A stretch of DNA of 64,000 bases from Rhytidiadelphus loreus. Taxonomy: Eukaryota; Streptophyta; Bryopsida; Hypnales; Hylocomiaceae. Below, piece after piece: positions 36,641 through 46,149 of this stretch. The stretch's first letter is position 1. The number at the start of each line of letters is the position of its first letter. The stretch covers positions 29,635,025 to 29,699,024 of the forward strand of contig OX344763.1 in the NCBI GenBank assembly GCA_947034895.1. Direction: 5' to 3'. Made by a program: the position numbers and the translations under genes. A model generated the notes under the pieces. The model was not told the DNA's origin. It did no database searches and saw nothing but the letters and a program-made list of their open reading frames with translations.

Positions 36641-37479
36641 TCATACAAAAAGTGTGTTTTTAAAAAAAGTCAAGCATTGGTTTGAAGTTTTGTGGTAAAA
36701 AAAAGCCCCTAGAACTTCTCTTGTTCTTTGTTCAAAATTGGGACATCAAGGCACTAAGGAATTAAGGAATATTGATTAGCAAGTACTTAATAAGTCAGAC
36801 ACCTTGTCATCTAGTAATTAAGCAATGCAAATTAGGCATTACGAGATCGATTTGATGGAAAAAAATGAACTTAAAATAATTATTTTTGGATTCTTCGTGA
36901 ATTATTGAAATACAAGGTAGTAACTTCCTATTAATATCTATATAACCAATTTCATTAAAATGGTGATATTCCACACACCATTTTAATGGAATATCTTCTA
37001 CAAAAGAGAATAAGTGTACTATGATAGGGTCATACATGTGCCAATTTTATGCCTAGCACATTCAAATCATTCCTAGTTCACGGATTTCCACTCCCCTCGG
37101 ACAATCTTTCCATTGTTTTCATTCTTTCAGTGGTTTCATTTTGTGCCATTTTAATGGAATACCGCCATTTTAACAAAATTGACCATCTATAGACATGTAC
37201 TAGAATTGGTCATCAAAATGTAGGAATTGAGGAATAAGGATTTACCAATAATTCAATAAGTGAATTATATGACTTGGAATTGTTGTATGAAGGGAATGGA
37301 AAGGGGCTTGGGAGTAGCCCATTCTACATTAAAATGTCATCGACAAGTGGAATTCTTGGAGACTCATAATCAACATAGCATAATATTAATTCAATTACAA
37401 AAGATTCCAACATATTTCTACAATTGCTCCTTACATACTTTTGTTTAAACCCTTAAGTTCCTTGACTACATGTTTTCAC

Positions 37480-37640
37480 CCAAAACACTCCAAAACTGCC
37501 ATTTCTAGTATAAGTACCAACTTTTAGAAAAAAAAACATTTTTGGCCACAAGTAACCATAGGATCTTGTAGTACGCTAGTTAGTAAAGATGTGGAAAAAA
37601 ATTCATAAATTTCCACCACATGGATTGCAAGATATCAGCA
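37480..37640 (+). repeat. Dispersed repeat, partner at 59.64-59.81 kb
   Basis: Landmarks in shared order: CTCCAAAACTGCCATTTCTA, an A-run, TAGGATCTTGTAGTA, ATGTGGAAAAAAATTC and CACCACATGGATTGCAAG. The same order and orientation occur at 59640-59810. No coding content. Confidence 0.65.
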
Positions 37641-38129
37641 TTCAAACTCACTAAAATCATTTTTTTGGCCTTGCAAAAAATATAGGGTTGCTAGCGTGTG
37701 AGCGTGAGAGCGGGAACTTATTTTGCTAAAATTTGAGGTGAAGGACCTATGACCGTGGATCTTGGGCCTACTCAATATAATATTTTTAAAGACAAAATAT
37801 TTTAGGATTGTAAGAAAAAAACTATTGTAAATTCAAAGAAAGAACCCAAAACATTTGTACATAAATTATTACATACTAGTGGAGGAGATCAAGGTTTAGA
37901 AATTTACGGGGAAATTTATTGTTCAAATTATGTGGTGCTAAGCAATTGTATAATTGCGTTTGTTGGTATTGAATGTTCATTCATATTTCACTCCAAAAAA
38001 CATTTTAAAAATAACATTGTACACAATAAATGTAGCCATAAAACACACAAATCTACTCATACAAAAAATCAATACAAAAAACTGTAACTCACAACATATG
38101 TTTAACTTGTGAGTCTAGGTCGCAGTGGA

Positions 38130-40319
38130 TTCGGTTGCAGAATCATTGTTTGTAGAAGACTCAAAAGTCTCTTTGCCTTCTGAAGCACTAACATCTAAAT
38201 ACTCTAACACATTTAAAGCATAAGTGTCTCACCGCTTCTTTGGTTCAAAACAACCAAATTCTACAATGCCGAGGCCAACTGCTCTGCATACACTGGAAAA
38301 TTAAAAGACTTTTCTGGACTCAAAACAAGTCTACTTTTGTGCAATGCTGCATCTGAGAACATCACTCCGTGGGGTCTGAAAAAACAAATTCAAACATGTT
38401 AAAATCATGAACACTAGAAACAAAATATTCACATGGAATGCACACCTCTAAAAACTTACTTACTAGTGTTTTTCTTTCGAGCAAAACTAAAGACCTCTAC
38501 CTCCATTGCATCAGGATCTTTAGTACTATCATCCTTTTCCTCCTCTTCCTCTTATGTTGTCTCCTCCTCCTCAATTGTCCTCCTCATAGGCAACAACATC
38601 ACTTTGAAAATGGCTTCATCCTTCTCCAAAGCCACAATATGGTGGCCCATGCCCCGACATGCCGTAATCGATGCACCTAACAATAAACACATGCAATCCA
38701 TTAATAAAATTTAGGAATTAGGATTAGAAATTTAATAAATAAAAATAATATCACTTGAACTTAACCTTATCAGTTTGTCTGATGTTATCAAGAACAATGT
38801 CTCCTTCACTTGTTGTTCCTTCAATGATGAATTGAAGAAGCCTTGTGCCCTTCTCATGAGGACCCTGCCACGGTACGCCTCCGTTCATCGTCATGTTGTC
38901 AATGGTCGTGTAGTTGATCAACGTATCGTCACGTTCAAGATCTACTTTGGCCTTCTTCATTGCTTCAGTCAATCTAAACTTGAATTGAGACTTGCGTCTC
39001 TTGTCAAACTTCTTCACCAACAAGAAGATTCCGAACTTCATTGTCTGCAAGCATTTAATTCAGAAAATCATCAAATAATATAATATAATCAATGTTCCGA
39101 AAAAATTAAACAACAACACAATCGCAATAGATTCATACTGTGTTGGCTGGATTTACACCCGAAGTCAAGTGCATGCGATTGATTCCCAACCACTCTTTAA
39201 ACTTCAAAAACAGGTACCTTGCGTCAAACCCACTACCACGCCCCTTGCCTTTGCACTCCATGAATGAAAAATGACAAAACAACCATTGTCTTGCAAATGC
39301 TTTGTCACAAACACAATTGCCTGCTCAATTTTTTTGAACTCCTTATCAAAGTTCCATTGGGGCACATGGTTTGATGGAACGGACACTCCCGGAATAGGAA
39401 GGTTTTCTTGAAGGTCAAACAAAATAAGATCCACTCCAGCCTTCTTGCTCATCTTGCCATTGAACATACGATTCTTGCCATCAGTCAACTACATACAAAA
39501 AAACTATGAATGATTCTTGGTTATGAAAATAATGAATTCATGCAATATACTTAGATTCTTCAATGGCAGAATTACAAGAAAAAAATACAAACCTTCATTA
39601 AGAACTCCATCACTTCCTCATAGCATGATCCATTGCCCTTGCCTTCATTTTCCATCACATCAACAATAGAGTTGTTGAGGATCAACTCCTCCGTATGCAC
39701 CTCCTGGTCTTCTCCTATAACAATCACGTGGGTGCCTTGTGTGACCATCTCTTCAGTGAACTCTTGCAAGGCTACCTTTCTTCACGCCACTACATGATCC
39801 AGACTCCATCTGTAATCCTTGGTCCACTCTAAAAGACCCTCAGACTTGATCTCCACCCTCCACTTTCTTCTTCCCTTTACTTTTTTCCTTCCCTTCCTTC
39901 TCTACATCCTTCTCCTTCTCAACCAACTTTGCTAAGCGCTCTGCTTGCTTCTTCTCCTTTATAGCCTTCATCTCTTCCTCCTTTTTCTTCTTCTTGTCGT
40001 TTGCACTCTGCAGTTGTTCTCTGTGCAATAGCTTTCATCTTTTGGGCATCGGAAAGGTCTACAAACTCCGGCACCTCAAAATCGATCACCTCGAGTCCAT
40101 CAAATGATTTGCAAAATGCAATTTTAGAAAAGTGGGTGTAGGCCACTAGGCACTCCAAGTACCACCCGCCACCAATCAAATTAGCTGTAGTAAACATCCG
40201 GAGTTGAGCGGGTGCATACATGCACTCTTTTGAACTCCGATCCAGTTAGGACGTAAGGAAAGGAGGTAGAGAGCCTTGTGACATAGCACCCTTTGGAAGA
40301 AGCTTGAGTTTGAAGAACC
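38130..40319 (-). pseudogene. Decayed multi-exon gene with N6/N4 DNA-methylase-like domain
   Basis: Minus-strand exons inferred by eye: 40319-39593, 39488-39139, 39044-38771, 38676-38464 and 38375 to about 38270. Exon 1 includes a K/E-rich stretch. Exon 2 reads VDLILFDLQENL at the place where such enzymes have DPPY or a relative, then VTKHLQDNGCFVIFHS. Exons 3 and 4 give KGTRLLQFIIEGTTSEGDIV, then VLDNIRQTGAS joined to ITACRGMGHHIVALEKDEAI, the layout of the AdoMet-binding motif that follows in the beta-type order of these methylases. Decay: a stop near 40250, frameshifts near 40010 and 39240, a stop near 39838, a stop in exon 4 near 38555, and a lost donor (ACTG-ATAAGG) after exon 3. The family is inferred from motif order; N4 versus N6 cannot be told. 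It may come from a transposon or a host gene. Confidence 0.5.
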
Positions 40320-40480
40320 TAGAACATGAGCACAATCATAAGCCAACGTCTTAAAAGAAATATATGTATAATTTACAAAATATTATGTCATGTCTTGGAT
40401 AAACTTCAACATTTGTAATTGGTCTCAAAATACAATCGAATATCTAATGAACCACTCTCAAAATGACGTTGAACTATACT

Positions 40481-40576
40481 TAACCAAAAGTTGGAGTATT
40501 GGGAGGGAGCCCCAACATCCCTGTCGGGTCCGATGGGGGTGTTGGGGCTCCCTCCTAATACTCCAACTTCTGGTTT
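40481..40576. repeat. Palindromic hairpin element, copy a
   Basis: A left arm of about 36 bases (AGTTGGAGTATTGGGAGGGA then GCCCCAACA) is almost perfectly mirrored on the right (TGTTGGGGCTCCCTCC then TAATACTCCAACT). The loop reads TCCCTGTCGGGTCCGATGGG. First of at least six relatives in 40.4-45.2 kb that share this centre. It begins about 160 bp beyond the 5' end of the methylase-like pseudogene. Confidence 0.8.
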
Positions 40577-40733
40577 GCTTTCTCAATAAATATTGTTTTT
40601 TTATTTTTTACAATTTCTTTTTCAAATATACATTTTAATAAAGAGATTATATATATTTCAATAAGGAACCGTTAAGAAATTGACCAAAACTTTTTTTTTA
40701 TCTACAATTTCATGTAAAAAAAAAAATTCTCTC

Positions 40734-40832
40734 AAACCACCAAAAATGGGGGTACAAGGAGGGAGCCCTAGTACCCCCGTCGGATCCGACAAGGATATTG
40801 GGGCTCCCTCCTAGTACTCCCACTTCTGGTTC
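40734..40832. repeat. Palindromic hairpin element, copy b
   Basis: Arms AACCACCAAAAATGGGGGTA then CAAGGAGGGAGCCC, and GGGCTCCCTCCTAGTACTCC then CACTTCTGGTT. Centre CCCGTCGGATCCGACAAGG. It lies 160 bp from copy a and has similar arm sequence. Confidence 0.8.
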
Positions 40833-41759
40833 TCTAAGAAGTATTTTAAGAAAAAAATTTAATGATGAGAACTTATTTTTGAATCGGTTTCTACAAGTTC
40901 CAAAACAAGAGGCTTGGACCTCAATAACCTGATTCGCAAACCAAAAAAGAACGTTGATTTGTAAGTGTAGTTGCAGTTTTTGATTTTTATGATCTTCGTC
41001 TAGCCTTGCGTCCTTTCTATTCATCACTGCTTTTAAGTTAACAACTTTCAAACTGCTGTTGGAAGCCCATCTCCTTGTAGAGCTCCTATTGTAGAGCACA
41101 CCTACTCCGAGTCACAACTCGTTAATCCTTCTTCAAACTTGGAATTGTTCAGCCTTCATCGGGCTTGCTCATTTGTTCAGCTTTCATCGGGTGAACATCA
41201 ATTCAACTACAGCACAAGCTTACCTTCTAGCAGAGTCCACTTGCTTGCAGAACGTACCTGCTCCCTATCACAACTTGCATTCCTTCTTGAATCTTGGATT
41301 TGTTTATGCTTCATCGGGATTGCTCATTTGTTCTTCCTTCACCGGGTGAACATCACGTGAACTGCTGATGGAGCTCACCTTATAGCAGGGTCCACTTGCT
41401 TGCAGAGCGTACCTGCTTCTAGTTACAACTCGGGATTCCTTCTAGAATATTGAATTTTTTTAGCCTTCATTGGACTTGCTCAAAGATCGATGCTAGTCAA
41501 TCATGTTACCCTAAACAAGAGTCCTTGACCTCAACAACCAAATTCCTAAACCAAAAAAACTCATGGATTTGTATGCTTAGCTTTGGTTTTTGATTTTTCA
41601 TCAATCATTAGTTATGATCTTCAACTTGATTACATCCTCCCCGATAGTGGGCTGTACTAGCAGGTGGACTTTAGAATCTTGGGTTTCTTAAGCCATCGTC
41701 GAGCTTGCTCATCGAGCTTAATGAATCGGGCTAATCATCTGATTTCTTCAACGTTCATC

Positions 41760-41848
41760 GGATTTTAGGGGTAGCTTGAGCTTCCCTACCGGACCCTTGT
41801 CGGTGCCGACATGGATTCTCAAAGAACCTCGAGATACCCCTGAAATCC
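41760..41848. repeat. Palindromic hairpin element, copy c
   Basis: GGATTTTAGGGGTAGCTTGA on the left is mirrored by CTCGAGATACCCCTGAAATCC-like text on the right, with centre CCCTTGTCGGTGCCGACATG. The arms are diverged from copies a and b, but the centre is kept. Confidence 0.6.
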
Positions 41849-41958
41849 ATCATTTGAGAAGGACTGAATTTTTTTTTTGATTAAACCTAGATCAGTTCCA
41901 TAACAATTTCTTGATTGAAACAACAAGTTTTAAAATAAAAACAATGAGTACTGCTACG

Positions 41959-42058
41959 GTGACTCATTTAGGGGGTACCTTGAGATTCTTCTATGACCCT
42001 AGTTGGATCCGACAGGGCCCTTGTTGGAATCTCAAGAGACCCCAAGAATACGTCACCT
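41959..42058. repeat. Palindromic hairpin element, copy d
   Basis: GGTGACTCATTTAGGGGGTA then CCTTGAGATTC on the left pairs with GAATCTCAAGAGACCCC then AAGAATACGTCACC on the right. Centre CTAGTTGGATCCGACAGGG. Shares the CTTGAGATTC inner arm with copy c. Confidence 0.65.
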
Positions 42059-42120
42059 GAGGAGGAAAAATGGTATTATTTTATGCTATTTAGATTTTTG
42101 ACTTGAAATGGTGATTTTTG

Positions 42121-42728
42121 AAGGCCATTTCTTATTTCTAGGTCTTTAGGGATTGAAGTTTGTGTAATGGGGCCTTCAATCAATAGTTTTAATAGAAATG
42201 TATAGAACATATTAAGGAGGGGACATAATGAAATAAGAATTTGTGATTTTTGTTGTCAATATTAACATCGATCAAAGCTTAATTGAGATATGCAAATTGA
42301 ATGAGTGAATCATTATATGTAAGCATGACAAATTTTTATGTCATGTTGAAATGATTCATTTTGGTATTATAGGTCAAAAGTTATCTTTATATTTCTTTAG
42401 TTTTAATTTCAAAATTTAATGTTTTAGATTTCTTAGAGTAAATAATTGAAAGGATATACTATATATTACATTATATCCTCAATTTATCTCAATTCACCTC
42501 AATTCATTTATCAAATGAAGTCTCTAGATTTCGTATGCAGAGTCATTGGCGAGTTTCAAACATATGAGGATTTTCTTTTTGTTCATGATATTGTTGGACT
42601 TAAAAAATGCTTTATTCTAATATTATTTAAATTGTAAATGGAATATTGAATTAATTTCTAGATGATTTTGATGTATGAGAGAATAGGAAGATAAATTCCG
42701 GATAGTTTCATTAGGTTGGATTCTAAGA
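42121..42728. other. AT-rich DNA upstream of transposase copy 1
   Basis: No gene seen. It may hold the promoter end of the transposase gene, but I could not identify terminal inverted repeats for that element. Confidence 0.35.
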
Positions 42729-43759
42729 GTGGTCATGATTTTGCAGATGGACTCCACTAATGTGAACACTCAACAAACATCTTCCTCTTGTCCAACATCT
42801 GAAGTTGTAGATCAGGAAATGGTGGAAGATCGAGTTCCTCAAACGCCAAGGCTTCTTCCTGTTATGATATGTGATGAATTAGGCGAGGATGAGGATATTC
42901 ATGTGGTAAGCTTTCACGATATCATGGATGCGTGTGATCGTACTGCGGATGAGATTGAGCAAGACAAAGGAAGTCAAGTTAGTTTACCAAAAGCTAGAGA
43001 TCTAAACATGCCAGTATTCTTAGATGAGAGCTTTGACTCAGATTCATCCCTATCTATTTGTAGTCCATGGGGTCCTATATGCTATGATTGCTCAGAACTT
43101 CACTGGTTGAGGTACAACTCGTTGGTCATCATTCACCAATGTTCTGACTATCATGAGGATGTGGACATTGAGTAAAAAATGTAATTAAAAGGATATATAA
43201 AACAAACTAGTTTTATTATTTGCATAAATTGTAATGCTTCATTTGTCTGTTATGTATGGATGTATTTGACATATATGCTTCATTTGTTTGTTGAGGTCCA
43301 AGCCTCTTGTTTTGGATCTCTTTCAGTACTTGAGCAATCCCAACATTAGAAACGTGATATCTTCATTTCGCTCAAACAACCGTGGAGGCATCATCGATAG
43401 CATAATGACCATGAAGAAAGAGTCGAAGTTCGAATTCATTCACGACAGCATCTTCCCAGGCTAAGGAAAAGAGAGGGTGTTCATTTCCAAGATGCTCACC
43501 AAAGGGCCTGGAAGTGGTGTGGACTTGGTGAAGCGCATGCAACCCGGAGGAAATCTTCAAAATGCGTGGATGATGTTCGACCATGTGAAGCGCGTAAAAG
43601 AGTGGATGACAATGGCTTGCCACGTGCACAATCCAGATTACAAGAAGGTCATGACGATTGGAACCTGTGATATGCAATCGGAAGATACCAAGATTCAGGT
43701 GCTATTATGTCGCGACACAAAGTTGATAATCCAAATTTCAAAGGATTTATGGTTGATAG

Positions 43760-44207
43760 CAGGGTTGTCCCCGTCATGTTCTGTCCGTCCGTCAGGATTC
43801 AACCCTGGCGTCCGTCGGGATTACAAAAAAAAAAAAAAAAAAAAGAAAATTTTTTTTTTTTTTTTTTTTTTCCACTGAACGTCCGTCCGTCGACCTGGAC
43901 GGGTGGTCTGTCGACCTGGACGGGTGGTCTGTCGACCTGGACGGGTAGTCCATCCACTGGGACGGTCGGGCCGTCACCTAGACGGTCAGATTGTCGACCT
44001 GAACGGTGGACAGGTCGTCCAAAAAAAAAAAAAAAAAATTCTTTTTTTTGACGACCTGGCTGTTCACTGGTTTGCTCCAGGGTGACAAACTGGCCTTCAA
44101 AAAAAAAAAAAATTTTTTTTTTTTTTTTTTTTTGACTAACGGCAATACCGACGCGTCAGGACATCCGGACGTGAAAAGCCCACATCACGTCCGGATAGAC
44201 AACCCTG
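43760..44207. mobile_element. 448-bp hAT-type MITE inside the transposase
   Basis: It begins CAGGGTTGTC and ends GACAACCCTG, a perfect 10-bp TIR. Flanks are GTTGATAG and GCTGATAG, an 8-bp target duplication with one change; 8 bp and a CAGGG terminus are hallmarks of the hAT superfamily. Removing the element rejoins the transposase phrase at its FM-DS motif. Inside are A-runs followed by T-runs (43825-43871, 44022-44048, 44100-44133) and a 21-bp unit containing GTCGACCTGGACGGG repeated three times from 43889 to 43951. No coding capacity; the small open frames over the A/T runs are artefacts. Confidence 0.85.
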
Positions 44208-44800
44208 GCTGATAGCGCTATGGCCAACTGGAATGCCGTACAAATTGTATATAGAAGTGGGTTTGCAGATCAAAAAATGGAGAATAGGGAAAGAACATGC
44301 TTATTGCATTGGAGTTCTTCACTCCAAAAGCATACACAGAAGTACATTAAAGAAGCTTTTCAGCAACAACACAATTTGCTTTGTAAATAGTACAAATATG
44401 CAAAGTCAATGGAGGAAGCGGAAACAAAATACCTAGCAATTCGGTCCTAGTGGTTATCGTTGGGAGCAACCACAGAAGATGCACTTCACCACCTAGAACA
44501 TTGGCTTGCCTTTTGGCATTTCCGATACAAGCAATGGGGAGGTTTCATGCAAATGGTACGTCAATTTGATTGGAATATTGAATTTTCACCAAATTTCATT
44601 TGAATTTATTTTCTGAATTCTAAGCAATTTTGTATAAAAAATTTTCTGTATCATTTGGTATAAGTGCATAGAACTTCCTAAGTCTTTGATTTAAGAAAAA
44701 TAGGAATGACCCGGATTGATTACAAGTTGGGGTAGTAGGAAGGACTGGAAAATGCCCATTTTTTTCCCCATAAATAATTGGAAAGAAACAGTGCATGAAC

Positions 44801-44889
44801 AAGAAATGGGGGTAGGAGGAGGGACCTTCAATACCCCCGTCGGATCCGACAGGGGTATATAGGGTCCCCCTTAGTATCCCCACTTTTGA
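44801..44889. repeat. Palindromic hairpin element, copy e
   Basis: AAATGGGGGTAGGAGGAGGG on the left is mirrored by GGTCCCCCTTAGTATCCCCA then CTTTT on the right. Centre ATACCCCCGTCGGATCCGAC then AGGGGTAT. It lies in the enlarged intron of transposase copy 1. A weaker partial relative sits at about 44940-44995. Confidence 0.75.
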
Positions 44890-45089
44890 TACATGTTCAA
44901 TAAATTAACTAACGCAAAAACACAAAAATATGTAAATTTGGGGTACAATGAGGGTTGTTGGCATGGTATCAAATCCCTACTTTTGATCTAAAGGGTTCAT
45001 TTTTATCCTCCATAAAATATATATTGACTAGCAGTTATTTGAATTTGAATTTATTTTGGCTTTCGAAGAAGTTTCCATTTTATATCCGA

Positions 45090-45184
45090 TACCAAAAGTG
45101 AGGGTAGTGGAAGGGATCCTGAAGGAGCCCGTCAGACTCGACAGGGGTATTTGGAGTCCTTCTTACTACCCTCACTTTTGGTTT
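45090..45184. repeat. Palindromic hairpin element, copy f
   Basis: ACCAAAAGTGAGGGTAGTGG then AAGGGATCC on the left pairs with GGAGTCCTTCTTACTACCCT then CACTTTTGGT on the right. Centre CCCGTCAGACTCGACAGGGG. It also lies in the enlarged transposase intron. Confidence 0.75.
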
Positions 45185-45197
45185 ATGACTTCATGTA

Positions 45198-45347
45198 TTT
45201 ATATATATATATATATATTTTATTTATTTTTTATTTTTTATTTTTTATTTATTTTTTATTTTTATTTTTTTTTATTTTTTTTTATTTTTTATTTTTTTAT
45301 TTTTTTATTTTTTTATTTTTTATTTATTTTTATTTTTTTTATTTTTT
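45198..45347 (+). repeat. Low-complexity TA/TTTTTA tract
   Basis: A (TA)n run passes into about 130 bp of TTTTTATTTA-type sequence with no other base. Open frames across it are compositional artefacts. Confidence 0.9.
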
Positions 45348-46149
45348 CTAGCTTTCATCCCCAAGTTCATGTATGGAGATGAATTAAGATTCATGATTAT
45401 GATCATGAACACAAAAATAAAAAATAAATGTGACAAGAAGTTATTTTAGAAAAATTGAGGTTTTTTTATACCCCATTTTTTTCGCTTTATTTTTATCACA
45501 AAAATAAAGGTACTTGGATCCTTTTATTTAAAAGGTGTTAGTACATAGCTATTTTTCTCATGTCCCTTTCCGTAATAGAGCTTATTACAAATGAACATCC
45601 ATCTTATTTATCTTTTAAATAAGGATGTTATAGCCTTATGAACGGTCATTTAAATTATTAGGTTGGTAAACCTATATGACAACAAAGAAATAAAAACACC
45701 ATATTTGACGGTGAATTAATGTTACTTCAAAAATGACTGTACAACTTCCCATACTCAGAGTATCAACAGCTGGATTCTATATTCATTATGGTCTGATTTA
45801 AAACTGACTACCTGGCTGCCTTGACGGCCATGAGACCAATGATGGTTACAGGGCCTAATTAAGCCGAATCAGCAAGATAAAAGCTATAGGAAGCATACTG
45901 ACGAACAAGGCTTTTACGCATGTTGGGCTCTTTTTGAAGTTACTGTTATCATCGTGATTTGTTAAGATAGCAGTTTTGGTTTTCACTAGGAACACATCAC
46001 AATCTGGTGCTTTTCCTGCTTCAACTTAGTTGAGTAGCTTCGTGAAGCAAGGAGGGGAAAATGGCTTCTTCGCAGTCACAGTCAAGCAGTTAGGTCTCAA
46101 AAATAGTTGTTAATAGTTTACATGTGTGTTTGTAAGTTTGTGATGGCTT

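Larger units (their letters stand above)
36041..38100. other. AT-rich intergenic DNA
   Basis: No gene found. It holds the TTAA junction at 36568 and one copy of the repeat shared with 59.64 kb; both are listed separately. Two TTTTAATGGAATA(T/C) phrases (near 36980 and 37150) suggest a further small duplication. Confidence 0.45.
40850..42120 (+). repeat. Two nested tandem duplications (about 630 bp and about 155 bp)
   Basis: The block near 40900-41000 (ACAAGAGGCTTGGACCTCAA, AACCAAAAAAGAACG, GATTTGTA, TTTTTGATTTTTATGATCTT) recurs near 41515-41630 with the same landmarks. Inside, a unit with CTTCATCGGGCTTGCTCATT, GGGTGAACATCA, CCACTTGCTTGCAGA and CGTACCTGCT repeats at about 155-bp spacing between 41095 and 41490, with a looser third copy near 41680. 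Open frames here (73 codons) follow the repeat and are not called. Confidence 0.55.

Noticed and set aside
38433..38714. Plus-strand serine-rich frame of 93 codons
   Set aside because: It is antisense to methylase-like exon 4, whose E/D-rich end reads as serine-rich on the other strand.
43707..44212. Open frames with long K or F runs inside the MITE
   Set aside because: They read through A and T homopolymers of a non-coding element with clear TIRs.
45056..45382. Open frames rich in F, Y, I over the TTTTTA tract
   Set aside because: Pure low-complexity artefact, not a membrane protein.
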